Source: an uncultured Pelagibacteraceae bacterium (GTDB lineage: Bacteria > Pseudomonadota > Alphaproteobacteria > Pelagibacterales > Pelagibacteraceae). From it: a stretch of 36,002 nt of DNA. Numbering within the stretch: position 1 is the stretch's first letter; each line of letters begins with the position of its first letter. Made by a program: the position numbers and the translations under genes. Location: contig CACMXM010000008.1 of assembly GCA_902617645.1 (NCBI GenBank), positions 1 through 36,002 of the forward strand, given 5' to 3'. This document shows positions 25,107-32,596 of this stretch, piece after piece. The notes under the pieces are model-generated. The model searched no databases and had not been told where the DNA came from. It was given only the letters and a program-made list of their open reading frames with translations.

Positions 25107-25920
25107 AACTTTTGAAAAAATATTTGCGAAAGCAAAGTCAGAAAATAGGTCTTGTTTTGTTGCTTTTGTTACAGGTATGGATCCAGACTATGAAAGCTCT
25201 AAACAAATTTTGATAGAATTATCAAAATACTGTGACTGTATTGAAGTAGGAGTAAGTTTCAATACAAGCACATCAGATTCATCCATTATTATGGGTGCTA
25301 ATGACCGTGCGATCAAATCTGGGGCTAAAACTGAAAAAATTTTTAAACTCATTAAACAAGTTAAAAAAAATATTGAAAGTGATACTGCATTTGTGACTAT
25401 GGGATATTTGAATCAGATTCATGTATACGGAATTGATAGATATATAAATGATTGTAAAAAAAGTGGTGTTGATGGATGTATAGTGGTTGATAGCAACAAT
25501 GAGGCACCTGAGGATGATAAAATTTTTAAAGGACTCACTAATAATAATATGGCTTTTATAAAATTAATTGCTCCAACAAATGATAGTAATTATATAAAAC
25601 AAAGTTTGAAAAAGAGTTTATCTTGGTTGTACATTGTTTCTTACGCTGGAGTAACAGGATCAAAAAAGGTAAATATAAACAATGTTAAAAAATTGACCAA
25701 ATTGATAAGGAAACAATCAAAAATTCCTATAGGAGTTGGTTTTGGCATTAAAAATTATAATGATGTTAAAAATGTTTCAAAACTTGCAGATCTAGTCGTA
25801 TGTGGTAGCTCGATTGTAGAGAAAATTAAAGAAGGAAACAAAAAAGGATTAACTAATCAAAATTTAGCCCAATTTGTTGGTAAATATGTTAGAAGGCTAT
25901 CAGAAGGAGTAAAAAATTGA
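25099..25920 (+). CDS. TrpA-like aldolase, altered loop 2
   Basis: A 273-aa TIM-barrel protein matching tryptophan synthase alpha throughout. Glu49 (IEVG) and Asp60, the catalytic pair, fall at exactly the standard numbers. GVTG, GFGI and CGSSIV keep the phosphate site. The segment between the catalytic residues, normally PFSDPxADGP, reads SFNTSTSDSS (53-62), so Asp56, which salt-bridges to beta Lys167 in Salmonella, is Thr; the beta-side Lys is Leu in the adjacent gene. The usual PDLPPEE is VDSNNEAPED. It overlaps the trpB-like gene by 8 bp and accD by 4 bp. It may no longer cleave indole-glycerol phosphate. Confidence 0.78.
   Translation: MNKTFEKIFAKAKSENRSCFVAFVTGMDPDYESSKQILIELSKYCDCIEVGVSFNTSTSDSSIIMGANDRAIKSGAKTEKIFKLIKQVKKNIESDTAFVTMGYLNQIHVYGIDRYINDCKKSGVDGCIVVDSNNEAPEDDKIFKGLTNNNMAFIKLIAPTNDSNYIKQSLKKSLSWLYIVSYAGVTGSKKVNINNVKKLTKLIRKQSKIPIGVGFGIKNYNDVKNVSKLADLVVCGSSIVEKIKEGNKKGLTNQNLAQFVGKYVRRLSEGVKN
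25904..25909 (+). promoter_or_regulatory. Shine-Dalgarno for accD
   Basis: AAGGAG lies 7 bases before the accD TTG start and inside the trpA-like 3' end. Most genes here lack such a site, so it supports the TTG at 25917. Confidence 0.7.
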
Positions 25921-26852
25921 ATTGGATAAAAAAAACTCTCCGAATTGGTGAAAAAATAAAAAGACTTATCAATAAGCACAGACCTACCAAAGAAGAGATG
26001 GAAAAAAGTGATTGGACATCATGTTGTAAAGGTCCAATATTAAAAAAAGATTTAGAAGATAATTTATGGTGTTGTAATTTATGTGGTAAACATCATCGAA
26101 TCAGCTCACGCCAGAGGTTTGATGTTCTCTTTTCAAAAAATAATTATGAAATTATTCAGACCCCAATTCCAATCGATGACCCAATTTCTTGGAAAGATAC
26201 AAAACCTTATACAAAAAGATTAAAAGATGCCCGAAAGAAAAATGATCAAGAGTGTGGTGTGTTGGTCGCGAAAGGAAAAATAAATAATATTGAATTAGTT
26301 TGTGCAGCTATGAATTTTAATTTTATTGGTGGTTCAATGGGTACTGCTGAAGGAGAAGCAATTATATCTGGTATACAGCACTCAATTGATAATTCACTTC
26401 CATTTGTAATTTTTACCTCAACAGGAGGAGCCAGGATGATGGAGTCAGGTTTAAGCCTTGTCCAAATGACAAGAACAGTATTGGCAGTAAATGAGCTTAA
26501 AAATAAAAAATTGCCTTATATTGTATGTATGTGCTCACCCACGAGTGGTGGGGTCACTGCTTCATTTGCAATGTTGGGCGATATTCAAATTGCGGAGCCT
26601 GGAGCAGAAATCATTTTTGCCGGGCGTCGTGTTATAGAATCTACAATTAAGCAGGAATTGCCGGAAAATTTCCAAACTGCAGAACATACAATGAAATGTG
26701 GATTTGTTGATACTATAATAGCTAGAAAAGATTTACCTGAAAAAATAGGAATACTATTATCAATATTGCTTAACAAAAATTCTGGGGTAAATTCTACTTC
26801 AGAAAATGAAACTTCAGAAAATACTCAGCAACCTTCAAAAGTTGCATCCTAA
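25917..26852 (+). CDS. accD: Acetyl-CoA carboxylase carboxyltransferase beta
   Basis: Partner of AccA in the carboxyltransferase. It is 311 aa, starting at TTG (MNWIKKTLRIGEK) with a good Shine-Dalgarno. The zinc ribbon region reads WTSCCKGP (33-40) and CCNLCGKHHRI (52-62): the second CxxC is present, but the first is reduced to adjacent Cys36-Cys37, a weakening seen in other alphaproteobacterial AccDs. The core has FNFIGGSMGTAEGEAI, FTSTGGARMMESG, SPTSGGVTASFAMLGDI, and GRRVIESTIKQELPENFQ, all typical. The trp-accD-folC order is the normal alphaproteobacterial arrangement. Its 3' end overlaps folC by 47 bp. Confidence 0.96.
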   Translation: MNWIKKTLRIGEKIKRLINKHRPTKEEMEKSDWTSCCKGPILKKDLEDNLWCCNLCGKHHRISSRQRFDVLFSKNNYEIIQTPIPIDDPISWKDTKPYTKRLKDARKKNDQECGVLVAKGKINNIELVCAAMNFNFIGGSMGTAEGEAIISGIQHSIDNSLPFVIFTSTGGARMMESGLSLVQMTRTVLAVNELKNKKLPYIVCMCSPTSGGVTASFAMLGDIQIAEPGAEIIFAGRRVIESTIKQELPENFQTAEHTMKCGFVDTIIARKDLPEKIGILLSILLNKNSGVNSTSENETSENTQQPSKVAS

Positions 26853-28074
26853 AGAGATTGATCTTAGCTTAGATCGTATAAAAAAACTCTGCGAAAAATT
26901 AGGGAATCCCCAGAACGATATAAAATGTATTCAGGTTTGTGGAACCAACGGAAAGGGAAGCACAATTTCTTTTTTACATTCGATACTTAAGGAGGCTAAA
27001 ATGAAGTGTAATGTTTATACCTCGCCTCACGTAAGATCAATTAATGAAAGATTTATTTATAATAATGAAATTATAAGTGATTATCAGCTTGCAGATTTAT
27101 TAAGCGAAGTTGAGAATATTAATGACGGCCAACCTCTTACATATTTTGAGGCTCTAACAGCAGCTTTCTTTTACGGATGTCGAAAATTTAAAGATAATAT
27201 AGTTCTTGCAGAATTTGGTCTTTTTGGAAGGGGAGATGCGGTTAATATTTTAAACAAAAATCTTTGTAATATTGTGACATCAATTAGCGAAGACCACCTA
27301 GACTGGTTGCCTGCAAATGAAAGAAATTTAGAAAGAATTATTTTTGAAAAGACTTCGTTTTTACTTGATTCGAATATAATAGTTGCAAAACAATCATCTA
27401 GAGAAATTATTGAATGTATTAAAAAAAATATTTCAAAAAATAAAGCTAATAAATATTTTTTTAACGAAGACTATAATTTTATTATTAAAGAAAACGATTT
27501 TTTTTATTACGAGGATAAATATGGAAGTTTAAAAATACCAAAACCAAGCATGAAAGGTCAATTTCAATTAGAAAATGCATCTACAGCAATTGCATCGTTG
27601 CGAATTTTGGAAAATTTAAATATCAAAGATAAACATATAATAAATGGTGTTAAAAAAGCCTATAATTCTGCTAGGCTTGAGGAAATTAAATCTGGCAAGC
27701 TGAAAAATTTAGTAAGAGATAATACTCTAATTGTTGATTCTTCTCATAACCCTGGTGGATCTAAATCTTTAAATGAGTATCTTAATACCTTAAATTGCAA
27801 TAAACACCTTATTATTGGAATGATGGGGAACAAAGATCATGAAAAGTTCATAAGTTATTTTAAAAATATTTCATCTTTGACTGTGATTGACATACCCAAT
27901 CAAGTAAATGCAATAAGTGGAAAAAAATTAAAAGAAAAGTTTAAAAATTTTTCAAATTTAAGTTTTAGTGAAAACATTGAGCAAGCTTTAAAAAATTTAC
28001 AGTTAAAACAAAATGACATTGTTATAATAACTGGGTCTATTTATTTAACTGGAGAAGTTTTAAATTTAAATTAA
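26806..28074 (+). CDS. folC: Folylpolyglutamate / dihydrofolate synthase
   Basis: FolC adds glutamate to dihydropteroate and to folates. It is 422 aa. Visible: LQKLHPKEIDLSLDRI, the P-loop CGTNGKGST, TSPHVRSINERF, FEALTAAFF, SEDHLDWL, the GQFQLENASTAIA block and DSSHNPGGSKSL. The start at 26806 is supported because the family N-terminus aligns from it; it lies 47 bp inside accD in another frame, an unusually long overlap. Its stop overlaps convergent trxA. Confidence 0.94.
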   Translation: MKLQKILSNLQKLHPKEIDLSLDRIKKLCEKLGNPQNDIKCIQVCGTNGKGSTISFLHSILKEAKMKCNVYTSPHVRSINERFIYNNEIISDYQLADLLSEVENINDGQPLTYFEALTAAFFYGCRKFKDNIVLAEFGLFGRGDAVNILNKNLCNIVTSISEDHLDWLPANERNLERIIFEKTSFLLDSNIIVAKQSSREIIECIKKNISKNKANKYFFNEDYNFIIKENDFFYYEDKYGSLKIPKPSMKGQFQLENASTAIASLRILENLNIKDKHIINGVKKAYNSARLEEIKSGKLKNLVRDNTLIVDSSHNPGGSKSLNEYLNTLNCNKHLIIGMMGNKDHEKFISYFKNISSLTVIDIPNQVNAISGKKLKEKFKNFSNLSFSENIEQALKNLQLKQNDIVIITGSIYLTGEVLNLN

Positions 28075-28388
28075 TCTTCAGATTTAAAAAATGCTTTAAG
28101 GTCAGCCTCACTTGATGCACCAACTTTTCTAGAAATTTCTTGACCTTTACGATATTTAACAAGGGTGGGCACACCTCTAATATTTGCAGAAGTGCTTGTG
28201 TTTAAATTATTATCTACATCGCAATAATAAAAATTTATATGTTTAAACTCATCGCTTTCAGCTAAGGACTTTAAAGTCGGCAACTGCTGCTTGCATGGGC
28301 CACACCAACTTGCGCTGTAATTAATTATTGTTAAATCTTCTTTAACAATCTTTTCATTAAAGTCTGTATCATTCATATCTTTAAGCAT
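28071..28388 (-). CDS. trxA: Thioredoxin
   Basis: A 105-aa cytoplasmic thioredoxin with the active site WCGPC (about 28-32), the buried Asp region, and the cis-Pro in GVPTLVKYRKG. No signal peptide. The start could be ATG at 28388 or the ATG four codons later at 28376; neither has a clear Shine-Dalgarno. The motif CGPCKQQLP differs from the CKMIAP of housekeeping TrxA, but its place after folC is that of alphaproteobacterial trxA. Its stop overlaps the folC stop. Confidence 0.93.
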   Translation of the reverse strand: MLKDMNDTDFNEKIVKEDLTIINYSASWCGPCKQQLPTLKSLAESDEFKHINFYYCDVDNNLNTSTSANIRGVPTLVKYRKGQEISRKVGASSEADLKAFFKSED

Positions 28389-28422
28389 ATTATTTTTTAT
28401 TAATAATTAATTATAAAGTCAA

Positions 28423-29856
28423 CTAGGCATTTTCATATTTTTGTTGAACTGACATAACATAATTGTTGATAGACTCTAAAGTTTTAAGTGCTTCTGCATC
28501 ATTTTCATTATCATACTGATCTCTAAGTGTATCAATTTCTGAAAAACACATGTTAACCGTCCACCATCTTTCTTTTTTTTCACTCAAAATCCTTTTGGCT
28601 ATTCCTCTTTTTACTGAGTTAAAAATATCTTTTGGCAAGACGTCAGGCGCTTCTTGATAAATAATTTTCTTTCCAAAAGACCTCATTCTTTCATCATCAA
28701 ATTTATCAAGTAACTTAAGTTTATCTTTCCATTTCGCGCTGTGCCATGCAGGAAATAAAGAAGTGTCTTTGTTTGACGTAAATTTTGTATAAATGCTTTC
28801 TTCAGCATAAATATCTTCTTGAGATTTTGACTGTTCCTTTTCCTCTGCATTTTCTCTTAGTGCGGTAAGTATATTTTGAGAAAATTTTTCATTACCTCTT
28901 ATCAGATCTGCTCTTTTTTTTAACAAATCAAGAGGAATAGTTCTATATGGATCATGCTTAATACCTTCTTCAGCATCTAAAATTACACTAGCTTTGTTTG
29001 ATCGAATTGTTCTCAAAAATTTTGGTGATTTTTTCATCTCAACTTTAAGCTCGTTTATTGACATGTTAAGTAATGGAACAGGATTAGACTTAAGGTCTAC
29101 TGCTTGTCCCCATTGATAAACTGGATGAATACAATATTTAGGATGCAAAGGAGCGCAGAGGTGAAACTTGTTCTTTCCATAATAATATTCTACCAAAGTT
29201 ATCATTTTTTCTTTTTTAATAATAGTCTCGGTGTCAGCTTTGCTGTAAGTTCTTAAAATTTGCGACCAAAGATCTGGTTTAATTTTTTCTTTAATAAGTT
29301 TGAGTATTTTGTAAGTATTTATCGCATCAAATTGAGCTTGATGAGATCCTGATACATCAAACCCCTGTAGCCTACTAAGGGACTCAAGCTTCATGCTAAC
29401 ATTGCCTTTTTCATTTAATTCTGTTTTTAATATTTTTGGATCTACGCCGTATGCTGCTCTTACGATATTCAAAGCATCATGTCGTTTATTTGGAGAGGCG
29501 TTGGTAATATAAGGATATCTTAGATTTCTAAAAAAAGATTTCCTGACCATCTCACAATCGAAATTTATGTTAGAGTAGCCCATGAAACAAGCAGGAGACC
29601 ATTTTTTAAAAATTTTCTCAACTTGATCAAGTAACATATAATTTGAAAGATTGGACTTTGTTAGTTGCTCAATTGTTGTTCCATTTACCAACAAAGCTTT
29701 AGCTTGTGGAATTTCTCCCTCTGGTATCCTTCCCCTTAGATTAAATCTATCAATTTCTTTGAAGTTTTCGTCAATCAGAACTCCACCTATCTCAATTATG
29801 GAACTCCACTCCGTTATAGCCCCTGTGCTCTCTATATCATATATAGCTATCTTCAT
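28423..29856 (-). CDS. sbcB: Exodeoxyribonuclease I
   Basis: ExoI is a 3'-5' single-strand DNA exonuclease of recombination and mismatch repair. It is 477 aa, matching E. coli SbcB (475). The DEDDh domain shows YDIESTG (Asp7-Ile-Glu9), ALLVNGTTIEQL, GYSNINFDCEMVRKSFFRNL, and SHQAQFDAINTYKI (His and last Asp); the usual HDA reads HQA. SH3-like and C-terminal helical domains follow (FHLCAPLHPKYC; LRDQYDNENDAEAL). It is 116 bp downstream of another exonuclease gene on the same strand, hinting at a nuclease pair. Confidence 0.93.
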   Translation of the reverse strand: MKIAIYDIESTGAITEWSSIIEIGGVLIDENFKEIDRFNLRGRIPEGEIPQAKALLVNGTTIEQLTKSNLSNYMLLDQVEKIFKKWSPACFMGYSNINFDCEMVRKSFFRNLRYPYITNASPNKRHDALNIVRAAYGVDPKILKTELNEKGNVSMKLESLSRLQGFDVSGSHQAQFDAINTYKILKLIKEKIKPDLWSQILRTYSKADTETIIKKEKMITLVEYYYGKNKFHLCAPLHPKYCIHPVYQWGQAVDLKSNPVPLLNMSINELKVEMKKSPKFLRTIRSNKASVILDAEEGIKHDPYRTIPLDLLKKRADLIRGNEKFSQNILTALRENAEEKEQSKSQEDIYAEESIYTKFTSNKDTSLFPAWHSAKWKDKLKLLDKFDDERMRSFGKKIIYQEAPDVLPKDIFNSVKRGIAKRILSEKKERWWTVNMCFSEIDTLRDQYDNENDAEALKTLESINNYVMSVQQKYENA

Positions 29857-29866
29857 AATATTTTTT

Positions 29867-29937
29867 CTAGAAGTTCGTATGAAATTTAGGATTTATAAAA
29901 AGATTTAACTTTTTGCATCTAAACAAGTAGCTTCTAG
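29867..29937. repeat. Nested inverted repeats between exonuclease genes
   Basis: CTAGAAG (29867-29873) pairs perfectly with CTTCTAG (29931-29937), enclosing a second hairpin AAAAAG-ATTTAA-CTTTTT (29897-29914). They lie in the leader of sbcB on the minus strand. Function unknown. Confidence 0.5.
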
Positions 29938-29953
29938 TTAATTATTTTTAATA

Positions 29954-29970
29954 TACTTTTATTAAAAGTA
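29954..29970 (-). terminator. AT-rich hairpin after the MGME1-like gene
   Basis: TACTTTT-AAT-AAAAGTA on the minus strand is a perfect 7-bp hairpin starting just after the exonuclease stop. It lacks GC pairs and a U-tract, so termination is weak inference. Confidence 0.3.
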
Positions 29971-29972
29971 AG

Positions 29973-30659
29973 TCAAGAAATATTGCTCATTTCGTAAAAT
30001 TTTTTAACTCTACCTAAAAATAAATTTTGATACATTTCTAATTCTGCTCCTTCTATTTTAAATTCTTGAAACAGATTATCCACTGTGCACAATAAAATTA
30101 TTCCTGCTTTCATCTTTGTTCCATGTACAACATCGTGAGCCAAAGTATAAGCACCAAGTTGTAAAAAGTAATCCTGAATGTAATCTGATTTCTTTGGTTT
30201 GTTACTTTGCTTAAAATCTATGCACACATCCTGACCCATAAATTTTCCAATTAAATCTGCTGTACCAGCATATTTTTCAGGATAAAAAACGGTTTCCTCA
30301 ATGCCGTAAATTTCCTCTAATTTTCCCTTAATACCTTTTTCAATTATTTCTTTTGCCATAATTTTATATTGCTCATTGCTTTCGAAAAAACTTTCATTCA
30401 CTCTGCCCTTTAAATAATCTTCAATAAATAAATGCATAGAAGAACCTCTAGAGGATGCCTCGGTTTTTATTCTATTTGCCTCTTTGTAGCCTACACGCTG
30501 CTTCCACAATTCGAGTGATGCTTTATCCTCTTTTGACTTAGTGAGCGAAAGTATAGATGTTACGCTTGGAAGCTTTTTATCACCGAATAAGTACTTTCTA
30601 AAACCACCTTCATTTGAACGAGAAGATTTAGGATAATTAAACTTGTTATTCCACTTCAT
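29973..30659 (-). CDS. MGME1-like PD-(D/E)XK exonuclease
   Basis: A 228-aa single-strand DNA nuclease-like protein. It has LPSVTSILSLT (about 30-40), LWKQRVGYKEANRI, the RGSSMHLFIEDYL helix (71-83), and the PD-(D/E)XK core YAGTADLIG (Asp135) with CIDFK (Asp148, Lys150), then QLGAYTLA. This order is that of mitochondrial genome maintenance exonuclease 1 and of phage exonucleases, including those of marine phages. Such genes are not standard bacterial housekeeping. I chose ATG at 30659; a GTG precedes it by one codon. It stands upstream of sbcB. Domesticated phage gene or ancestral alphaproteobacterial enzyme are both possible. Confidence 0.8.
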   Translation of the reverse strand: MKWNNKFNYPKSSRSNEGGFRKYLFGDKKLPSVTSILSLTKSKEDKASLELWKQRVGYKEANRIKTEASSRGSSMHLFIEDYLKGRVNESFFESNEQYKIMAKEIIEKGIKGKLEEIYGIEETVFYPEKYAGTADLIGKFMGQDVCIDFKQSNKPKKSDYIQDYFLQLGAYTLAHDVVHGTKMKAGIILLCTVDNLFQEFKIEGAELEMYQNLFLGRVKKFYEMSNIS

Positions 30660-30715
30660 CACAATGCTTATATTGTTTATTTATCTTAAAATGAAATTAA
30701 ATTTTAATATAATTG

Positions 30716-30721
30716 TATAAT
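30716..30721 (+). promoter_or_regulatory. Candidate -10 box for small plus-strand ORF
   Basis: A perfect TATAAT lies 21 bases before the ATG at 30743 in the 190-bp spacer between hisG and the exonuclease gene. No good -35 is visible. In such AT-rich DNA it could be chance. Confidence 0.3.
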
Positions 30722-30742
30722 ATGAGATAATATTGAATATTA

Positions 30743-30868
30743 ATGGAATTAATAATTAAATTTTTTGTTCTCATAAGTTTAGCTTTAGCTATATATGTAA
30801 TTATACGTAACTTTGATGTTATTAAAATAATAATGATATATCTTAAGGACTTATTACTTGGAAAATAG
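30743..30868 (+). CDS. Possible 41-aa membrane peptide
   Basis: A short frame, MELIIKFFVLISLALAIYVI then a basic tail ending LLGK, with one clear membrane segment (about 3-22). It fills the 190-bp space between two minus-strand genes and overlaps the hisG 3' end by 15 bp. A TATAAT stands upstream; no Shine-Dalgarno. I do not recognise it. It could be chance in AT-rich DNA. Confidence 0.4.
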   Translation: MELIIKFFVLISLALAIYVIIRNFDVIKIIMIYLKDLLLGK

Positions 30869-31543
30869 CTTAATAAGGCTTTGTAGGCCCTTTTTATTTT
30901 TAGATTTTTTTGAACTAAGTAAACAAGCCTGGGATTTTAATATTACTCCATCATTTAATATTCTAAGATTATTTTGTTTAAGTGTTGCACCTGTACTCGT
31001 TATGTCGCATATCAGCTGAGCTGTGTTCATAGCACACATCAATTCTGTACTGCCTAAAGATTTTGCTATTGTAAAGTTAGTTACACCTCTTGAATATAGA
31101 AATTCTCTTGTAAGATTTGGATATTTAGTACCAATTTTCAATAAAGATTTATTCTTTTTTTTATATTCTTCTGCAACTTCATCTAAGTCTAATGTTGTAA
31201 ACAAATCTATAAATTCATTTCTGCAAGCAAGAATTAATGTTGCATAGCCAAAATTAAGTTTCTTTTCTAATTTGATATTTTTTTGAATATTAATTTCAGA
31301 CTCTTTTAAAAGATCTAATCCACTGATCCCAATATCTAAATTTCCAATATTTAATTGTTCCAAGACTTCCCTTGCATGTAGAAATAATATTAAAATATCA
31401 GGTCTACCTTTAACTTTACCAATTAATTCCCTTTCACCCCGATCGAAGAAAATTTTAAGTTTCTTTTTAGCTAATATTTTTTCAGATTGTTCTTTCAATC
31501 TTCCTTTAGCCACAATTCCTATAGAAATTATTTCTTTACTCAT
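30854..31543 (-). CDS. hisG: ATP phosphoribosyltransferase catalytic subunit (short form)
   Basis: HisG joins ATP and PRPP in the first step of histidine synthesis. The short form lacks the regulatory domain and needs HisZ. From ATG at 31543 it is 229 aa: IISIGIVAKGRLKEQ, GRPDILILFLHAREV, GNLDIGISGLDLL, GSTELMCAMNTAQLI and DITSTGATLKQNNL (the PRPP site). GGAG lies 3 bases before the ATG, close but usable. As sequenced, this frame is open upstream through hisZ, so a 580-residue HisZ-HisG fusion is also encoded (see the hisZ entry). Confidence 0.93.
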   Translation of the reverse strand: MSKEIISIGIVAKGRLKEQSEKILAKKKLKIFFDRGERELIGKVKGRPDILILFLHAREVLEQLNIGNLDIGISGLDLLKESEINIQKNIKLEKKLNFGYATLILACRNEFIDLFTTLDLDEVAEEYKKKNKSLLKIGTKYPNLTREFLYSRGVTNFTIAKSLGSTELMCAMNTAQLICDITSTGATLKQNNLRILNDGVILKSQACLLSSKKSKNKKGLQSLIKLFSK

Positions 31544-32596
31544 AAACTCCAAGATTAACCGCACAACCAACTGCTGGTATTTTTTTCGAAAGCCAAGAAT
31601 TTTTGACGTTAAATCATTAAATCTTCCCCCTGATATAAAGGTCTTTTGCTTATTTTTAATTTTAATATCAATTGAAAATATAAATGAGCTGTAATACTCA
31701 ACTTCTCTTCCTCTTCCATTGCTTGTAGAGAATTCAAACTTTAAATTTTTTTGTTTAAAATTTATTACTGGAAAGAATTCTTTACCGACTAAAATATTCA
31801 AATTATATTTTTTATAAAATTTATTTAGTATTTCTGAAGCATTTTTAAGAGGACATTTGATCCTTAGAAATTCTTTAATAATTTTACAACTTTGTTTACC
31901 TGTTTTAGTTATCCGAGGGTCATTAATTTTTTTTTCATACCTTTCAAGTATTTCCTTATAACTTCTTCCAGCTATTATTTTATTTGGGTTATCTTTTTTC
32001 ATTTTAAGATAAGTCTTATGATCCCTTGAGACCACGAATGTATCTATATCTAAATTGCTCTCAAGTCGTTTAAGTAACTCTGAAAAATATTTTCTATTCC
32101 AATAAAATTTAATTAATCTTTTTTTCCATCTTTCAGGTATTGAAAGTTTTTGGATCAATAATTCAAATAATTTAAAGTTACCTATTTTAACTTTTGCACT
32201 TTTAATTTGAAAGTTTTGTAAAATTTTTATAGATGTATCTATAATTTCTTTATCATCTCTATTTTCATTTTGAGATGAGAAAATCTCCAATCCTAATTGT
32301 CTGATAACAACTTTATTTTTATTGTAGGATTTTCTAAATGCACTTCCTGTATAAAAAACTTTTTCTTTTGTTTTTTTTTTGCTTTGCGCGTATTTTAAAA
32401 TACTTGAAATTGATAGATCGGGTATTAATGTAAGTTCCTGTGCATCTGAATTATAAAAAGAAAATAAATATTTTCTAAAATTTTCTCCTGACCTTTGTAA
32501 TATAAATTTAGATTCTAAAACTGGATCTATTTCTATTTTCTTAAACCCTTTTGTTTTCAAGGTTTTAATAATTTTATTATAATTTTGAGATTTCAT
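31536..32596 (-). CDS. hisZ: ATP phosphoribosyltransferase regulatory subunit HisZ, -1 shift at an A7 run
   Basis: HisZ is a HisRS-like protein that activates short HisG. Residues 1-339 are in one frame, ending GGRFNDLTSKILGFRKK at CGA-AAA-AAA (A7 at 31586-31580). Continuing in that frame gives YQQLVVRLILEF and then HisG without a stop. Slipping back one base gives IPAVGCAVNLGVYE and TAA at 31536, which matches the HisZ/HisRS-family ending PAVGFAxxL and overlaps the hisG ATG by 8 bp. So either the A run is one base short in this sequence, or slippage makes both HisZ (about 353 aa) and a HisZ-HisG fusion. The start overlaps hisS by 20 bp. Confidence 0.85.
31580..31586 (-). other. A_AAA_AAA slippery heptamer in hisZ
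   Basis: In the hisZ frame the codons are CGA AAA AAA TAC, the classic A_AAA_AAA arrangement for -1 ribosomal slippage; transcriptional slippage on A7 is also possible. A small ACCA-GCAGT-TGGT hairpin starts one base after the run. The alternative is a one-base homopolymer error. Confidence 0.6.

Noticed and set aside
26017-26100. Weak zinc ribbon in AccD as a novelty
   Set aside because: Loss of zinc cysteines is known in other alphaproteobacterial AccDs, so it is noted only in the entry.
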